64,000 bases of DNA, from assembly GCA_040719455.1 (NCBI GenBank), contig JBFDTN010000001.1:1521501-1585500 (forward strand), in the 5' to 3' direction. A program made the translations under genes and the position numbers. The notes under the pieces are model-generated. The model had not been told where the DNA came from, did not search any database, and worked only from the letters and a program-made list of their open reading frames with translations. The DNA is from Streptococcus pneumoniae (lineage in GTDB: Bacteria > Bacillota > Bacilli > Lactobacillales > Streptococcaceae). Below, piece after piece: positions 8,525 through 17,866 of this stretch (the first letter of the stretch is position 1; every line of letters begins with the position of its first letter).

Positions 8525-8560
8525 AACCAGAAGTTCTATTGACGGAACTTCTGGTTCTTT
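8525..8560. terminator. Bidirectional terminator between the RluA-type gene and copZ
   Basis: AACCAGAAGTTC (8525-8536) pairs perfectly with GAACTTCTGGTT (8545-8556), with A-rich and T-rich flanks. It serves the plus-strand gene at 7415-8287 and the copYAZ operon coming from the right. The stretch 8288-8524 shows no credible gene. Confidence 0.85.
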
Positions 8561-8589
8561 TAGTAGTCAGGAACTTTTTAGCTCAGATT

Positions 8590-8799
8590 CTAGCTTACAT
8601 CCAAGACTTGGTAAATCGTTTTTGCAAGTGCTGCTTGATAATCATCCTTGGTATAAGCTTGATTCGTTTCCACAAAAGCGACTTGCTTTGGCAGATCAAC
8701 TGTCACTTGCGTGACACCACTAAGCGCTAAAAAGCGTTCTGTAACACGACTCACACAGTGGTCACAAGATAAATGATTGAGTTGTAAGGTTTGTTTCAT
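8590..8799 (-). CDS. copZ: Copper chaperone CopZ (HMA domain)
   Basis: A 69-residue single HMA domain with the copper-binding motif LSCDHC at about residues 10-15, here DHC in place of the more usual xSC. It carries Cu(I) in the cytoplasm and hands it to the CopA ATPase and the CopY repressor. The ribosome site AGAAAGGA overlaps the stop of copA, 12 nt away. It is last in the operon copY-copA-copZ. Confidence 0.92.
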   Translation of the reverse strand: MKQTLQLNHLSCDHCVSRVTERFLALSGVTQVTVDLPKQVAFVETNQAYTKDDYQAALAKTIYQVLDVS

Positions 8800-8811
8800 T
8801 AGTTTTCCTTT

Positions 8812-11034
8812 CTAGGGAAGTGATATGCGACTACGAAGTCGAAGAGCATTGAGAACCACAGAGACTGAACTAAGACTCATGGCAAGTCCTGCAAACATAG
8901 GATTTAAAAGCGGTCCACCAAAGAAATAAAAGACCCCCATAGCTAGCGGAATCCCTAGAACATTATAGGCAAATGCCCAAAAGAGATTTTCCTTAATCGT
9001 TTGAAGCGTCAGATGGCTGAGATGAAAAGCCTTGATTAAATCTCGCACATCACTATGCATGAGGACAATGTCTGCCGACTCCATGGCAATATCTGCACCA
9101 GCACCAATAGCCATCCCAACATCTGCCTGAGTAAGAGCAGGGGCATCATTGATCCCATCTCCCATCATGACCACATGATGACCGGCATCTTGCAGTTTCT
9201 CAACTTCCTGTGCTTTTCCATCTGGCAAGACTTGGGCGATGATACTCTCAATCCCGAGTAGGCTTGCTAGAGATTGTGCCGTCTCTTTATTATCGCCTGT
9301 CAGCATCACGACCTGTTTTCCCATATCTTTGAGATGAGAAATCGCCTCTACGCTCCCTTCTTTAACAGCATCTGCCACGGCTAATAGCCCCACAAACACT
9401 CCATCCAAAGCTACAAACATCACGGTCTTTCCATCCTCAGCTAGCACCTCACCCTTAGCGATATCCATATGAGAAACTCCGTGATGGTCCATCAGCGCAC
9501 GATTTCCCACTAGCAAGTGCTGTTCGCCTATCTTGGCAGATAAACCTTGTCCTGGTAAGACCGTGAAATCTTCCACAGGTAACAACTCCAGCTGTCTTTC
9601 CTGAGCAGCTGTGACCAATGCCTGCGCCAAAGGGTGTTCAGAGTGCTGCTCACTACTTGCCACTAGCTTAAGAAACTCCTCTTCACTCAATCCACCAACT
9701 GGCTGAATATCTGTCAAAACAGGACGTCCCAGCGTCAGTGTACCCGTCTTATCAAAGACAACCGTATCAACCTGTGTCAATCGTTCCAAACTCTCAGCTG
9801 ATTTGATGAGAATACCTGCTTCTGCTCCTTTTCCAGTCCCTACCATAATGGCTGTCGGCGTTGCTAGACCTAAAGCACAAGGACAAGCAATAACCAAAAC
9901 AGATACAAAAATCGAAAGCGCAAAATCCACGCTCTTTCCCATAAAGAGCCAAAAAAGCCCTGCTAAAATCCCCAAGCACAAAACCGTTGGCACAAAATAC
10001 AGCGCAATCTTGTCCCCTAAAGCTGCGATTGGCGCCTTTGATCCCTGCGCCGCCTCAATCAGACGTCGAATTTGCGCCAGTGTCGTCTCCTCACCGACCT
10101 GAGTCGCTTGGTATTCAATCATCCCCAGTTGATTTACTGTTGCACTGGTAATACGGTCTCCTACTGTCTTTGCCACAGGCAGACTCTCACCTGTCATCAT
10201 CGACTCATCCACATAGGTTTCCCCACGAACAACCACGCCGTCCACAGGCATGCGTTCCCCTGCCTTGACACGGATAAGATCACCAAGAGCAATCTCCTCA
10301 CTTTTCACCGTTTGCCAAATGCCATCTCGGAACACTTGAGCCGTTTGAGGAAGCAAATCCATAAGTTGCTCAATCGCCTGCGAAGTCCGCCCCTTGGCTA
10401 AACTTTCCAGATATTTCCCTAAAAAGACCAAGGTGATAATCACCCCCACCGATTCAAAGTAGAGATGATGAAGCACAGCAGAATTCCCCGCAAAAACATC
10501 TGCCATAGACCGCAGACTATATAAAAAAGCTGCCCCTGTTCCCACTGCAATCAAGCTATCCATATTAGGATGACGCTTAATCAAATGACGAAATCCTCGA
10601 CTGTAAAAACCACGTCCAAAATATAGAATGGGCAAGGTCAACAACAGCTGCAAACTGACTAATACTTTCGCTGACAGCTTTGGCAAAGGAAGTCCTATCA
10701 TGCTCCCCATAGATAGATACAAAAGGGGAAGCGTAAAGATGACAAGACCGAGTAACGTTCGTCTCATGGTCTCCAAGCTTTCTTTACGAACTTCTTTTTC
10801 AGCCTTGCGCTCCTCATCATCTTTTTCCACAAGACTATAACCAGCGTCTAGCACTGCTTTTTTTAGCTCTCCAGCGTTAAAATCAGCCTGTGGCAAGACT
10901 GTTAGGGTTTCAGTGGCTAGATTGACCTTGGCCTCTTCCACACCGTCCAGCTCTCCTGCCAGCATCTCCACCGTCATGGCGCAGGAAGCACAGCTCATCC
11001 CATGCACCCGATATTCAAGCCTCTTTACTGTCAT
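8812..11034 (-). CDS. copA: Copper-exporting P1B-type ATPase CopA
   Basis: 740 residues from the ATG at 11034. One N-terminal HMA domain (HGMSCASC, about 9-16) is followed by eight membrane helices. The family motifs are all present: CPC in [12 protein letters not shown], the phosphorylation site [10 protein letters not shown] in SEHPLAQAL and [10 protein letters not shown]. It exports Cu(I) from the cytoplasm. An upstream in-frame start would add 19 residues, but those overlap copY and have no ribosome site, whereas 11034 has AGGA 9 nt upstream and fits the family N-terminus. The gap from the copY stop is 4 nt. Regulation is by CopY at the boxes 11491-11526. Confidence 0.95.
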   Translation of the reverse strand: MTVKRLEYRVHGMSCASCAMTVEMLAGELDGVEEAKVNLATETLTVLPQADFNAGELKKAVLDAGYSLVEKDDEERKAEKEVRKESLETMRRTLLGLVIFTLPLLYLSMGSMIGLPLPKLSAKVLVSLQLLLTLPILYFGRGFYSRGFRHLIKRHPNMDSLIAVGTGAAFLYSLRSMADVFAGNSAVLHHLYFESVGVIITLVFLGKYLESLAKGRTSQAIEQLMDLLPQTAQVFRDGIWQTVKSEEIALGDLIRVKAGERMPVDGVVVRGETYVDESMMTGESLPVAKTVGDRITSATVNQLGMIEYQATQVGEETTLAQIRRLIEAAQGSKAPIAALGDKIALYFVPTVLCLGILAGLFWLFMGKSVDFALSIFVSVLVIACPCALGLATPTAIMVGTGKGAEAGILIKSAESLERLTQVDTVVFDKTGTLTLGRPVLTDIQPVGGLSEEEFLKLVASSEQHSEHPLAQALVTAAQERQLELLPVEDFTVLPGQGLSAKIGEQHLLVGNRALMDHHGVSHMDIAKGEVLAEDGKTVMFVALDGVFVGLLAVADAVKEGSVEAISHLKDMGKQVVMLTGDNKETAQSLASLLGIESIIAQVLPDGKAQEVEKLQDAGHHVVMMGDGINDAPALTQADVGMAIGAGADIAMESADIVLMHSDVRDLIKAFHLSHLTLQTIKENLFWAFAYNVLGIPLAMGVFYFFGGPLLNPMFAGLAMSLSSVSVVLNALRLRSRISLP

Positions 11035-11038
11035 TTCC

Positions 11039-11473
11039 TCACTTCCTTTCGCATACATGATGGCAAGCACACTGCCCCTTAGGACAGGCACAGGCTACTT
11101 GATTGGGAGCGCTAATAAGCTTATCATCTAGCAAACCTTTTAGGACCTCCAAATCACGCACACTAAGGCTCACACTTTCTATCACGGACAATAAGACCTT
11201 GCCATGATTCGTCTGGCAGATATTTCCCAGAAAAGCCCGCCATTCTTCCTCCCACTGCCATTCTTCTGATACTTCCGCTCGGTAGTAAAATTTTCCTTCC
11301 AGCTTTTCCATCTGAATAAGCCCCTTGCCTTTTAAACGGTTGAGCAGTGTTTTCACCGTTGCTGGCTTCCAATCAAAATCTTCCTCCAAACGAGAAACAA
11401 CCTCAGTGCTGCGGATATTAGGATAGGCCCATAAGACACGCATGACCTGCCATTCCGCTTGACTCATCTTCAT
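11039..11473 (-). CDS. copY: CopY-type copper-responsive repressor
   Basis: 144 residues. The N-terminal winged helix ([30 protein letters not shown]) is of the BlaI/MecI/CopY type. The C-terminus carries [10 protein letters not shown], the CxCxxxxCxC motif that binds Cu(I) or Zn(II) and releases the protein from DNA. The ribosome site is AGGAG. Two perfect cop boxes lie just upstream, so it represses its own operon. It is first gene of copY-copA-copZ. Confidence 0.95.
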   Translation of the reverse strand: MKMSQAEWQVMRVLWAYPNIRSTEVVSRLEEDFDWKPATVKTLLNRLKGKGLIQMEKLEGKFYYRAEVSEEWQWEEEWRAFLGNICQTNHGKVLLSVIESVSLSVRDLEVLKGLLDDKLISAPNQVACACPKGQCACHHVCERK

Positions 11474-11490
11474 CTATTGCTCCTTTTGTT

Positions 11491-11526
11491 TACAAATGTA
11501 ATCCGCATTTCTAGTTTACACCTGTA
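11491..11526. promoter_or_regulatory. Two CopY operators (cop boxes)
   Basis: TACAAATGTA (11491-11500) and TACACCTGTA (11517-11526) both match the cop box TACANNTGTA and are each flanked by T and A (TTACA...TGTAA). They are centred 26 bp apart, upstream of copY. Confidence 0.93.
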
Positions 11527-11579
11527 AACAAAATTTGTCAAGTTTTCTTACAAAAAATTAAAATCGTACTCAACATCAA

Positions 11580-11606
11580 AAAAGGCTGAGCATTTCCGGC
11601 TCAACC
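11580..11606 (-). terminator. Terminator after the LLM oxidoreductase gene
   Basis: On the minus strand GGTTGAGC (11599-11606) pairs with GCTCAGCC (11584-11591), one wobble, followed by TTTTTT. Confidence 0.8.
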
Positions 11607-11613
11607 TCTGTGA

Positions 11614-12717
11614 TTACTTGTCAAAATGCTGGCGCACAATCGGCGCTACTTGCTCACCAAACAATCGAATGGCATCTAGCACATCCTCATGCGGCATAGA
11701 GCCCAAGGGTAGATGAAAAAGAAAACGATCCAAGCCCAAATCCTCTACCATACGAATGATTTTATCCGCTACCTGCTGAGGATTGCCCACAAACATCACT
11801 CCCTTATCTCCAACCTGCTCCAAATACTGGGCGTAGGTCAAGGGTTGCCAATGCGGACGATCCTTGGAAATGCTATCCACCACTGTCTTTGTCGGATGGA
11901 AATACTTTCTCACAGCCTCATCCCCATCTTCAGCGATAAAGCCCCAGGAATGAGAAGCTACCTTTAGCTGCTCGTTTGTATAGCCAGCCTCTTTCCCAAT
12001 TTGGTGATAGACTGCAATCAATTTTTTAAAATACTCACTACTACCTCCAATAATCGCATAAGCAATTGGCAAGCCTTTTTGAGCAATTTTAATCGTGGAT
12101 TCCACATTTCCACCCGTTGCGACCCAAATCGGAAAGTCCTCCTGCACTACTCGCGGATAAACCTCACGCCCTGAAATAGTCTGCGTAAAATGCCCTTGCC
12201 AGTCTATCTTCTTGTCCTTCTTGACCTTCAGTAATAAGTCTAACTTCTCATCAAACAGCTCTTCGTAGTCCTTTAAATCATAGCCAAACAAAGGAAAAGA
12301 CTCGGTAAAAGAACCTCGACCAGCCATGATTTCTGCCCGACCATTTGACAAAGCATTAATAGTCGCATACTGCTGATAGACACGTACAGGATCTAAGCTT
12401 GACAAGACACTGACCGCACTAGTCAAACGAACCTTCTTCGTCTTTGCCGCCCCTGCTGCTAGGATAATCTCAGGAGCTGACACCGCAAAATCCTCTCGGT
12501 GATGCTCCCCAATTCCATACACATCAAGCCCTACTCCATCTGCCAACTCTATTTCTGCTAGCACTTGCCGAAGGCACTCCTCATGCGATATAGTCATTTA
12601 GTTTTAATTTATTACGTCGTTGCCTCGTACTAAATCAAAATTAAACAACTATACTACCTTGCTACTTCCTTCTAGCGGTGTTGTCTCTCCAAATGTACGA
12701 ATGCCCAACTCATCCAT
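11614..12717 (-). pseudogene. LLM-class flavin-dependent oxidoreductase interrupted by a 61-bp MITE
   Basis: The long open part (11614-12597) encodes a bacterial-luciferase-like F420/FMN oxidoreductase: VYGIGEHHREDFAVSAPEI, AEIMAGRGSFTESFPLFGYD, IWVATGGNVES. It lacks the first beta strand of the TIM barrel. That strand is encoded just upstream from the ATG at 12717 (MDELGIRTFGETTPLEGSSK) behind a good GGAGG site, then meets TAG inside a MITE (12591-12651). Deleting the element plus one TA copy (63 bp) rejoins GSSKVV to SHEECLRQ exactly in frame, giving about 346 residues, the family length. The remaining ATG at 12597 lies within the element and has no ribosome site, so the gene is probably inactive. 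The substrate is unknown. Confidence 0.88.
12591..12651. mobile_element. MITE copy A, 61 bp, TA target duplication
   Basis: The element starts TAGTCATTTAGTTTTAATTT and ends with its imperfect inverse (TTAAACAACTA), flanked by TA at 12589-12590 and 12652-12653. Including the TA, the 28-bp ends match at 23 positions, so almost the whole element is a pair of inverted ends around GTCGTTGCCT. TA duplication points to an IS630/Tc1-mariner type transposase acting in trans; none is in this window. Longer relatives lie at 55886-56201 and 62388-62546. Confidence 0.82.
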
Positions 12718-12788
12718 GGCTCATCCTCCTCTGTTATTTTTTACCACATTATCACTAATTAGCAATAGATTCCAATCATCTGCTCATA

Positions 12789-12822
12789 CAAAAAACATCT
12801 CAGAACATAGATTTCTGAGATG
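12789..12822 (-). terminator. Terminator of the adc operon
   Basis: On the minus strand TTCTGAGATG and its partner CATCTCAGAA (12796-12805 and 12813-12822) form a 10-bp perfect stem with a 7-nt loop, followed by TTTTTTG. Confidence 0.88.
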
Positions 12823-12832
12823 CTGTCTGATA

Positions 12833-14335
12833 TTAGTGTGCCAACATTTCCTGAGCAATTTCTTGCCCTGTCATACTATCAGGATAGTAGGTCGGCCAAT
12901 TATCCAACTCATCAAAGAGTTTTTCCTGACTTTCACCACCAAAGAAGATATGGAAATGCCCAGTCTTTACAGGGGCGATATTATGGTCACTAAACTGCAC
13001 ATACTTAAACTGCCCAGCATCGCTGTCTGTTGCTTCAAATAGATAGCGAACACCACGATTGCCCTTCTTATAAGTTAAAACCTTTTTACCAACATATTTG
13101 TAGGTATATTTTTTAGATTCACCATTCACGACAAATTCCATTGTCTTATCTGTGATATGGATATGAGAGACATCAGTCTTATAACCTGTATCATAGTAAG
13201 CCTTGTACTCAGCAGCCGTCATTTGACCACTTAATTTTGCCTTATAGTCAAAAACTTGATCCAAAGTTCCGTCTGTTAGATATGGATAAACGGACTGCCA
13301 ATTTCCAGCATAATCAGATAAAGTTCGATCTTTGATAGCGCTATCTTCAAAATAACCATTTTGCACGGTCTTTGTATTTTCCTCTTCTTCTGGCTGAATC
13401 TCGCCTCCTGCTTGATCAGTCGTTTTCTTGAGTGCTTTGAGATTGTCCTGCATGACAGAGATATAGTCTGCGCCATCTTTCATGGCTTTTTCCGTCAAGC
13501 TTTCGAGAGGATTCAACACCGCTAACTCCACACCTGCTTCTTTTGATAAGGTAGAAGCCACAGCCTGAGAAGCATTTTCTTCAAAGTAAATGTACTTAAT
13601 ACTATTTTTCTTGATATACTCGGCTAACTCTGCCAAGCGAGCTGCAGATGGCTCACTATCTGGAGAAATCCCTGAAATTGACACCTGTTTCAACCCATAG
13701 TCCAAAGCAAGGTAACGAAAAGCAGCATGCTGAGTGACAAAGGTCTTTTGCTTCGCATTTGAAAGTCCAGTTTGGTACTCCTTATCAAGCGCTTTTAGCT
13801 GGTCGATATAAGCAGCAGCATTTTTCTCAAAAGCAGCTTTTTTCTCTGGAAAATCCTTAGCTAAACTATCTCTGATATGCTCTACTAGCTTGATCGCACG
13901 ACTCGGAGATAACCAGACATGCGGATCATAATCATGATGATGACCTTCTTCTCCATGATCATGGTCTTCTTCCTCCTCTAGCCCCGGCAAAAGCAGCATA
14001 TCGCCAGTCGCCTCAATCACCTTGACCTTGTCCTTAGTGATATTTTTCAAGACATCTGGCACCCATGTTTCCATATTTTTATTTTCATAGACAAAGACAT
14101 CCGCATCTTGAATCGTCGCAACCGCCTTTGCAGAAGGTTCATAATCATGCGGCTCTGTCCCAGCCCCAATCAAAAGATCAACATCCGCTTCCTCACCTAC
14201 TACTTGCTTGGTAAACTCATAAACCGGATAAAAAGTCGTAACAATCTTTAACTTGCCATTTGCTTGCTTTTGATTGCCACAGGCAACCAAGCAAATCCCT
14301 GCAAGCAATAGCAAGGCTAATTTAATTTTTTTCAT
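12833..14335 (-). CDS. adcA: Zinc-binding lipoprotein AdcA (ZnuA plus ZinT domains)
   Basis: 500 residues, the usual AdcA length. A lipobox (LVAC, about 16-19) anchors it outside the membrane. The cluster A-I substrate-binding domain has the His-rich loop EEDHDHGEEGHHHDYDPH and the YDPHVWLSP motif; the C-terminal third (from about residue 320, DRTLSDYAGNWQSVYPYL) is a ZinT-like zinc-binding domain. It captures Zn(II) and passes it to AdcB/AdcC. It is the last gene of adcR-adcC-adcB-adcA, 9 bp after adcB, and ends at a strong terminator. Repression by AdcR under zinc-replete conditions is expected from the operators at 16301-16326. Confidence 0.96.
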   Translation of the reverse strand: MKKIKLALLLLAGICLVACGNQKQANGKLKIVTTFYPVYEFTKQVVGEEADVDLLIGAGTEPHDYEPSAKAVATIQDADVFVYENKNMETWVPDVLKNITKDKVKVIEATGDMLLLPGLEEEEDHDHGEEGHHHDYDPHVWLSPSRAIKLVEHIRDSLAKDFPEKKAAFEKNAAAYIDQLKALDKEYQTGLSNAKQKTFVTQHAAFRYLALDYGLKQVSISGISPDSEPSAARLAELAEYIKKNSIKYIYFEENASQAVASTLSKEAGVELAVLNPLESLTEKAMKDGADYISVMQDNLKALKKTTDQAGGEIQPEEEENTKTVQNGYFEDSAIKDRTLSDYAGNWQSVYPYLTDGTLDQVFDYKAKLSGQMTAAEYKAYYDTGYKTDVSHIHITDKTMEFVVNGESKKYTYKYVGKKVLTYKKGNRGVRYLFEATDSDAGQFKYVQFSDHNIAPVKTGHFHIFFGGESQEKLFDELDNWPTYYPDSMTGQEIAQEMLAH

Positions 14336-14344
14336 CTTATCTCC

Positions 14345-15151
14345 TTATTTTACAAATTTTTTGAACAAACTCACCAAGAGGAACACTCCTACAAAAATGA
14401 GTGTAATACTCGCACTAGCAGGCGTCTCCGCATAGTAGGAACTATACAGACCTGCCACCATTCCTAAAAATCCAATAACACTAGCTAGAATCATCACCGA
14501 ACGGAAATTTTTCCCAATTCTCAGCGCAATACTAGCTGGCAAGACCATAGTCGTCGATACCAAAAGCGCCCCTGCCGCTGGAATCATCAGAGCAATCGCT
14601 ACCCCTGTCACAATATTAAAGAGGATGGACATCGCCCGCACAGGAAGACCGTCCACAAAAGCCGTATCCTCATCAAAGGTCAAAATATACATAGGACGAA
14701 TGAAGAGGAAGGTCAACACCAAGACTACCGCAGCAATCACAAAGAGTGAGAAGACCTGTTCACTACTAATCGTCACAATCGAGCCAAATAAATACTGGTC
14801 CAAGCTCATCGAACTGGTACTACCCCCACGACTCATAACAATCAAGGACACCGCAAGCCCTGTGGACATGAGAATGGCTGTCCCAATTTCCATAAAATCC
14901 TTATAAATCGTCCGTAGGTATTCCAGAAACACAGCAGCAATCATGACAATCACGACTGTTGAAATGGTCGGCGAAATCCCTAAAACCAAGCCAAAAGCTA
15001 CCCCTGATAAGGAAACGTGACTCAGCGTATCACTCATCAAACTCTGCCTACGCAAGATAAGAAAAGTGCCCAAAACAGGTGAAAACAAGCTCATGGCAAT
15101 CACTGCTAGAAAGGCTCGCTGCATAAAGTCATATCGCAATAAATCAAGCAT
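14345..15151 (-). CDS. adcB: Zinc ABC transporter permease AdcB
   Basis: 268 residues with about eight hydrophobic helices, an ABC-3 family metal permease ([38 protein letters not shown]). It forms the membrane channel for zinc taken up via AdcA and energised by AdcC. The start at 15151 has GGGAGG upstream and overlaps the adcC stop by 8 nt, so the two are translationally coupled. Confidence 0.95.
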   Translation of the reverse strand: MLDLLRYDFMQRAFLAVIAMSLFSPVLGTFLILRRQSLMSDTLSHVSLSGVAFGLVLGISPTISTVVIVMIAAVFLEYLRTIYKDFMEIGTAILMSTGLAVSLIVMSRGGSTSSMSLDQYLFGSIVTISSEQVFSLFVIAAVVLVLTFLFIRPMYILTFDEDTAFVDGLPVRAMSILFNIVTGVAIALMIPAAGALLVSTTMVLPASIALRIGKNFRSVMILASVIGFLGMVAGLYSSYYAETPASASITLIFVGVFLLVSLFKKFVK

Positions 15152-15848
15152 GGCTCACCTCCCCATCATTTTCATGGACATTAAAGCACCGCCAAGGCGA
15201 GTCCTGATTGCGCACCAAGTGAATGTTTCTATCCGCATATTTCTTGACCTCCTCAGGATCATGCGTAATCATGAGTACCGCTTTACCGTGCTTATGAGCG
15301 CTATGGTGCATAAGGTTGTAAAATTCATCCTTACTGCCTGCATCCATCCCTGTTGTTGGCTCATCAAGCACAAAAATATCTGGATCTGAAGCAAACATCC
15401 GTGCAATAACCGCCCGCTGCTTTTGCCCACCAGACAAAGAACCAATCCGCTTATCTCTATGCTCCCACATACCAACAGCCTCTAAACTCACACGAATATG
15501 CTCCTCATCATGAGCCGTCAACCGACGAAACCAGCCCTTTCTCGGATAGCGCCCTGATTTTACAAATTCATAAACCGTACTTGGAAATCCCGCATTAAAA
15601 CTCGCAATCTGCTGTGGCAGATAAGCAATCCGCAATTTCTTCCCCGCACTATTGGTCTTTGAAATAGTCACTTCCCCATGACGTGGCTGCAAAATCCCTA
15701 GACTGGCTTTGATCAGCGTCGTTTTAGCCGCACCATTTTCACCCGTCAACGTCACAAACTCTCCACTATCTAAAAAATAATGGATATGCTCAAGAACAGG
15801 CTCCTTATCGTAATAAAAGGAGAGGTCCTTGACTGTAATATACCTCAT
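15144..15848 (-). CDS. adcC: Zinc ABC transporter ATPase AdcC
   Basis: 234 residues with a complete ABC cassette: Walker A as GENGAAKTT, where the usual G before K is A; signature SGGQKQR; Walker [13 protein letters not shown]; and a switch His in MITHD. It couples ATP hydrolysis to zinc import through AdcB. It overlaps adcR by 4 nt and adcB by 8 nt. The G-to-A change in the P-loop is as seen in the sequence; some metal ABC ATPases carry it, and it need not be inactivating. Confidence 0.94.
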   Translation of the reverse strand: MRYITVKDLSFYYDKEPVLEHIHYFLDSGEFVTLTGENGAAKTTLIKASLGILQPRHGEVTISKTNSAGKKLRIAYLPQQIASFNAGFPSTVYEFVKSGRYPRKGWFRRLTAHDEEHIRVSLEAVGMWEHRDKRIGSLSGGQKQRAVIARMFASDPDIFVLDEPTTGMDAGSKDEFYNLMHHSAHKHGKAVLMITHDPEEVKKYADRNIHLVRNQDSPWRCFNVHENDGEVSHA

Positions 15849-16288
15849 TTTCCGATTTCTCCTACTAACATTTCTAAAAATCGTCTGATACTTTCTTGCT
15901 CTACTTGAGAAAACTCCTGCACAATCTTTTCATACGTTTCAAGCGTATGCGCATGATGGTGCTGGTGTTCTGCTGCAATCGGCTGCGCCACATCTGTCAA
16001 ACGATAGTACACCACACGCGCATCTCTCTTATCCTTAAAAGTCTCAAGCATTTCTTGCGCAATCAAAGCCTTAATAGCTTTTGTCACCGCTGCCTGACTC
16101 ACATTCAAATGCTTCGCTAAATCCCGATTGGTCAAAGCTTCTGTTGATAACAACATCAGAATATGCTCCTGCGTGTTGGTCAGGGCCACCTCACTCGTAC
16201 AAGAGCCCACTAAAATCTCATGCTGATTTTCCGCCCTTAAAATAATCTCACTCAAAAAATGATCAATCTCATGTGCCAAAGAAGACAT
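15845..16288 (-). CDS. adcR: Zinc-responsive MarR-family repressor AdcR
   Basis: 147 residues. The winged helix includes [12 protein letters not shown] and [16 protein letters not shown]. The zinc-site region holds ENQHEIL, the [10 protein letters not shown] wing and the EHQHHHAHT His cluster. Zn-bound AdcR represses zinc uptake genes. The ATG at 16288 sits 7 nt from AAGGAGG; a GTG one codon upstream is also in frame but is only 4 nt from the ribosome site, so I take the ATG. It is first in adcRCBA. Confidence 0.95.
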   Translation of the reverse strand: MSSLAHEIDHFLSEIILRAENQHEILVGSCTSEVALTNTQEHILMLLSTEALTNRDLAKHLNVSQAAVTKAIKALIAQEMLETFKDKRDARVVYYRLTDVAQPIAAEHQHHHAHTLETYEKIVQEFSQVEQESIRRFLEMLVGEIGK

Positions 16289-16300
16289 CACAACTCCTCC

Positions 16301-16326
16301 TTAACCAGTTAATTCTTTACTGGTTA
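16301..16326. promoter_or_regulatory. AdcR operators
   Basis: TTAACCAGTTAA (16301-16312) is a perfect match to the AdcR palindrome TTAACNNGTTAA. A second, weaker copy, TTTACTGGTTAA, lies at 16315-16326. Both sit directly upstream of adcR, overlapping its ribosome site region. Confidence 0.88.
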
Positions 16327-16769
16327 AGTATAACACAAAAAAAACAAAGAGTCAAAACTCTTTCATGAAAATGGGGGAATCAAATTCTTTCCTTCTGACT
16401 AAGTGAAGTAATCTCACTTTAGTAAGCACATAGGAAATACTATATATGCCCTGCTTTAAGGTCTATCAACATTTTAAAATCTTTTTTTCATTTTCTAAAC
16501 TCAATCACGTCACACTACTCTTCAGTCAAATCGTCAATTCTTCTAAAAACTCTTGTTGTTTAGATTCCTCTGGGAATTGTCAATGTAGTTTTACTAAACA
16601 TAACATTTTTTATTCCATTTTCTTTAGTCTATAATACTTGTCTAAAAGTGTAGGATGTTCAATTGTTCCCATCAATTCAACATATCTAAATAGATACTTT
16701 CATCTTCTAACTAACTAGGATAATATAATTTTTAAATGATATATTATCTCAAAGTAACTATTATAAATA
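16327..16769. other. AT-rich stretch without a gene, left edge of the accessory island
   Basis: About 440 bp lie between adcR and the invertible locus. One 62-codon frame (16446-16634) is low-complexity Phe/Ser/Asn-rich and has no ribosome site, so I do not call it. I see no RNA gene or repeat here. Composition becomes markedly AT-rich from about 16.4 kb on, which marks the entry into the island. Confidence 0.6.
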
Positions 16770-16798
16770 TTTTCAAATCTCAATATTTCTGATATACT
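16770..16798 (+). promoter_or_regulatory. Promoter facing into the invertible segment
   Basis: TTTTCA (16770-16775), a 17-nt spacer ending TGA and TATACT (16793-16798): an extended -10 promoter that ends 2 bp before the left inverted repeat. In the present orientation it would drive the GNAT-membrane gene; after inversion it would drive the methyltransferase gene. Confidence 0.65.
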
Positions 16799-16800
16799 AT

Positions 16801-16825
16801 TGATAATAAATAGTTATCGGTAGGA
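16801..16825 (+). repeat. Left inverted repeat (25 bp) of the invertible segment
   Basis: It begins TGATAATAAATAG and ends TTATCGGTAGGA. The same 25 bases occur in inverse orientation at 18576-18600 with no mismatch. Within it GATAA (16802-16806) and TTATC (16814-16818) form inverted arms around a 7-bp asymmetric spacer TAAATAG, the layout of a tyrosine-recombinase core site. The right part, TAGGA, contributes to the ribosome site of the enclosed gene. Confidence 0.93.
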
Positions 16826-16837
16826 AAGAGAAAATTT

Positions 16838-17827
16838 ATGAGAGAAAGTTATTCTATAGAACTAGTTAATAAAGGCGATGATGATGATTTTTTAAAAGCA
16901 TTAAAAATCTATGATAATGTTACTCCAGTTACTATTAAGACTGACCCAAATGACTTTATTTATTGGGTCGATAATCCCATCGAAGAGTTTAGAATAAATA
17001 TTTTTAAAATATACTGTAATGAAAAACTTATTGGAATGACAATGACTAGTTTTCTTAGTCGCACAAAAACAATGATATTAGAATATATTGCAGTCGAAAA
17101 ACCATATCGAAAAAATGTCGTATATCTTTCTTGTCTAAATCTGCTCGGACAATATTTCAGTAATGAAAAAAATTACTCCATTAATTATTGGATCACTGAT
17201 ATCAACAATGATAAGAATGGCCAAGGAACTGATTCTGAAAGCAAAATGTTTCAAATAATCCTAGATATTGAAGGATATAAAAAAATTGATGCCCCATTTA
17301 AAACACCAAGCTTAGGTATGACTGATGTACCAGGATTTGAGGCGTACATTCTGATTAAATCAATTGATAATGTCAAATCACTTTCTAAAGCAATATACGG
17401 AGGCATAATAAAGTCTATATTCTTTGACTATTACTTCCAATGGTATCAGAAACTATTATCCAAAAATGACTTTTCTGAATATCAAAATGAATTAAGCTCA
17501 ACTTATAAAAAATTAGAAAAAAGTATCGATACAATTTCTGATCCAATCCAGATTTTAGATGAGGGTTATAAAGTCTTTAAGGAAACAACTGGACCTACTC
17601 CAATAACCAAATCAAATAATTTGATCTATATATTAAAGGGAATATCTAAATATTTGGTGACAGCTGTTATATCTTTAGCTTTAGGAGTAATATTAAGTCT
17701 AATTACTGTACATTTTGCTTTTAACAATATAACTGATAAAGGTGAAATAATCGCTTCTATTATTGCTGGTACAATGGCAATTCCAGTAATTAGTAGCATT
17801 TTCACTAACTCAAATAAGAAAAAATAA
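16838..17827 (+). CDS. GNAT-like domain fused to a two-helix membrane tail
   Basis: 329 residues. Residues about 5-175 look like a GNAT N-acetyltransferase fold (KIYCNEKLIGMTMTSFL, then MILEYIAVEKPYRKNVVYLS), but the acetyl-CoA loop lacks the usual R/QxxGxG/A pattern, reading YRKNVVYL. A helical linker (180-255) leads to two hydrophobic helices (about 271-294 and 304-322), with a basic end NSNKKK. The enzyme domain would be held at the membrane inner face. It lies inside the inverted repeats, behind the promoter at 16770-16798, with AGGAAAGAG as ribosome site. Substrate unknown; it could have lost acetyltransferase activity. Confidence 0.7.
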   Translation: MRESYSIELVNKGDDDDFLKALKIYDNVTPVTIKTDPNDFIYWVDNPIEEFRINIFKIYCNEKLIGMTMTSFLSRTKTMILEYIAVEKPYRKNVVYLSCLNLLGQYFSNEKNYSINYWITDINNDKNGQGTDSESKMFQIILDIEGYKKIDAPFKTPSLGMTDVPGFEAYILIKSIDNVKSLSKAIYGGIIKSIFFDYYFQWYQKLLSKNDFSEYQNELSSTYKKLEKSIDTISDPIQILDEGYKVFKETTGPTPITKSNNLIYILKGISKYLVTAVISLALGVILSLITVHFAFNNITDKGEIIASIIAGTMAIPVISSIFTNSNKKK

Positions 17828-17832
17828 TAATA

Positions 17833-17866
17833 AACAACTAGCATTTAAACTTTAGTGCTAGTTGTT
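17833..17866. terminator. Shared terminator between the convergent island genes
   Basis: AACAACTAGCA (17833-17843) pairs perfectly with TGCTAGTTGTT (17856-17866), followed by T on the plus strand. The methyltransferase stop codon (17845-17847) lies in the loop, so one hairpin can serve both genes in either orientation of the segment. Confidence 0.82.

Noticed and set aside
8812..11091. Longer CopA start at 11091
   Set aside because: It overlaps copY by over 50 bp, lacks a ribosome site, and adds residues not found in the family; 11034 is preferred.
15144..15848. AdcC inactive because its Walker A reads GENGAAKTT
   Set aside because: Only the Gly before Lys is changed, the Lys and Thr remain, and all other motifs are intact; there is no ground to call it defective.
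16446..16634. 62-codon plus-strand frame in the gap after adcR
   Set aside because: AT-rich chance frame without a ribosome site; composition is Phe/Ser/Asn with no family features.
17833..17866. Relic of an IS982 end (it shares AACTAGCA with the IS982 inverted repeat)
   Set aside because: Only eight bases are shared and the rest forms a perfect terminator stem; coincidence is more likely.
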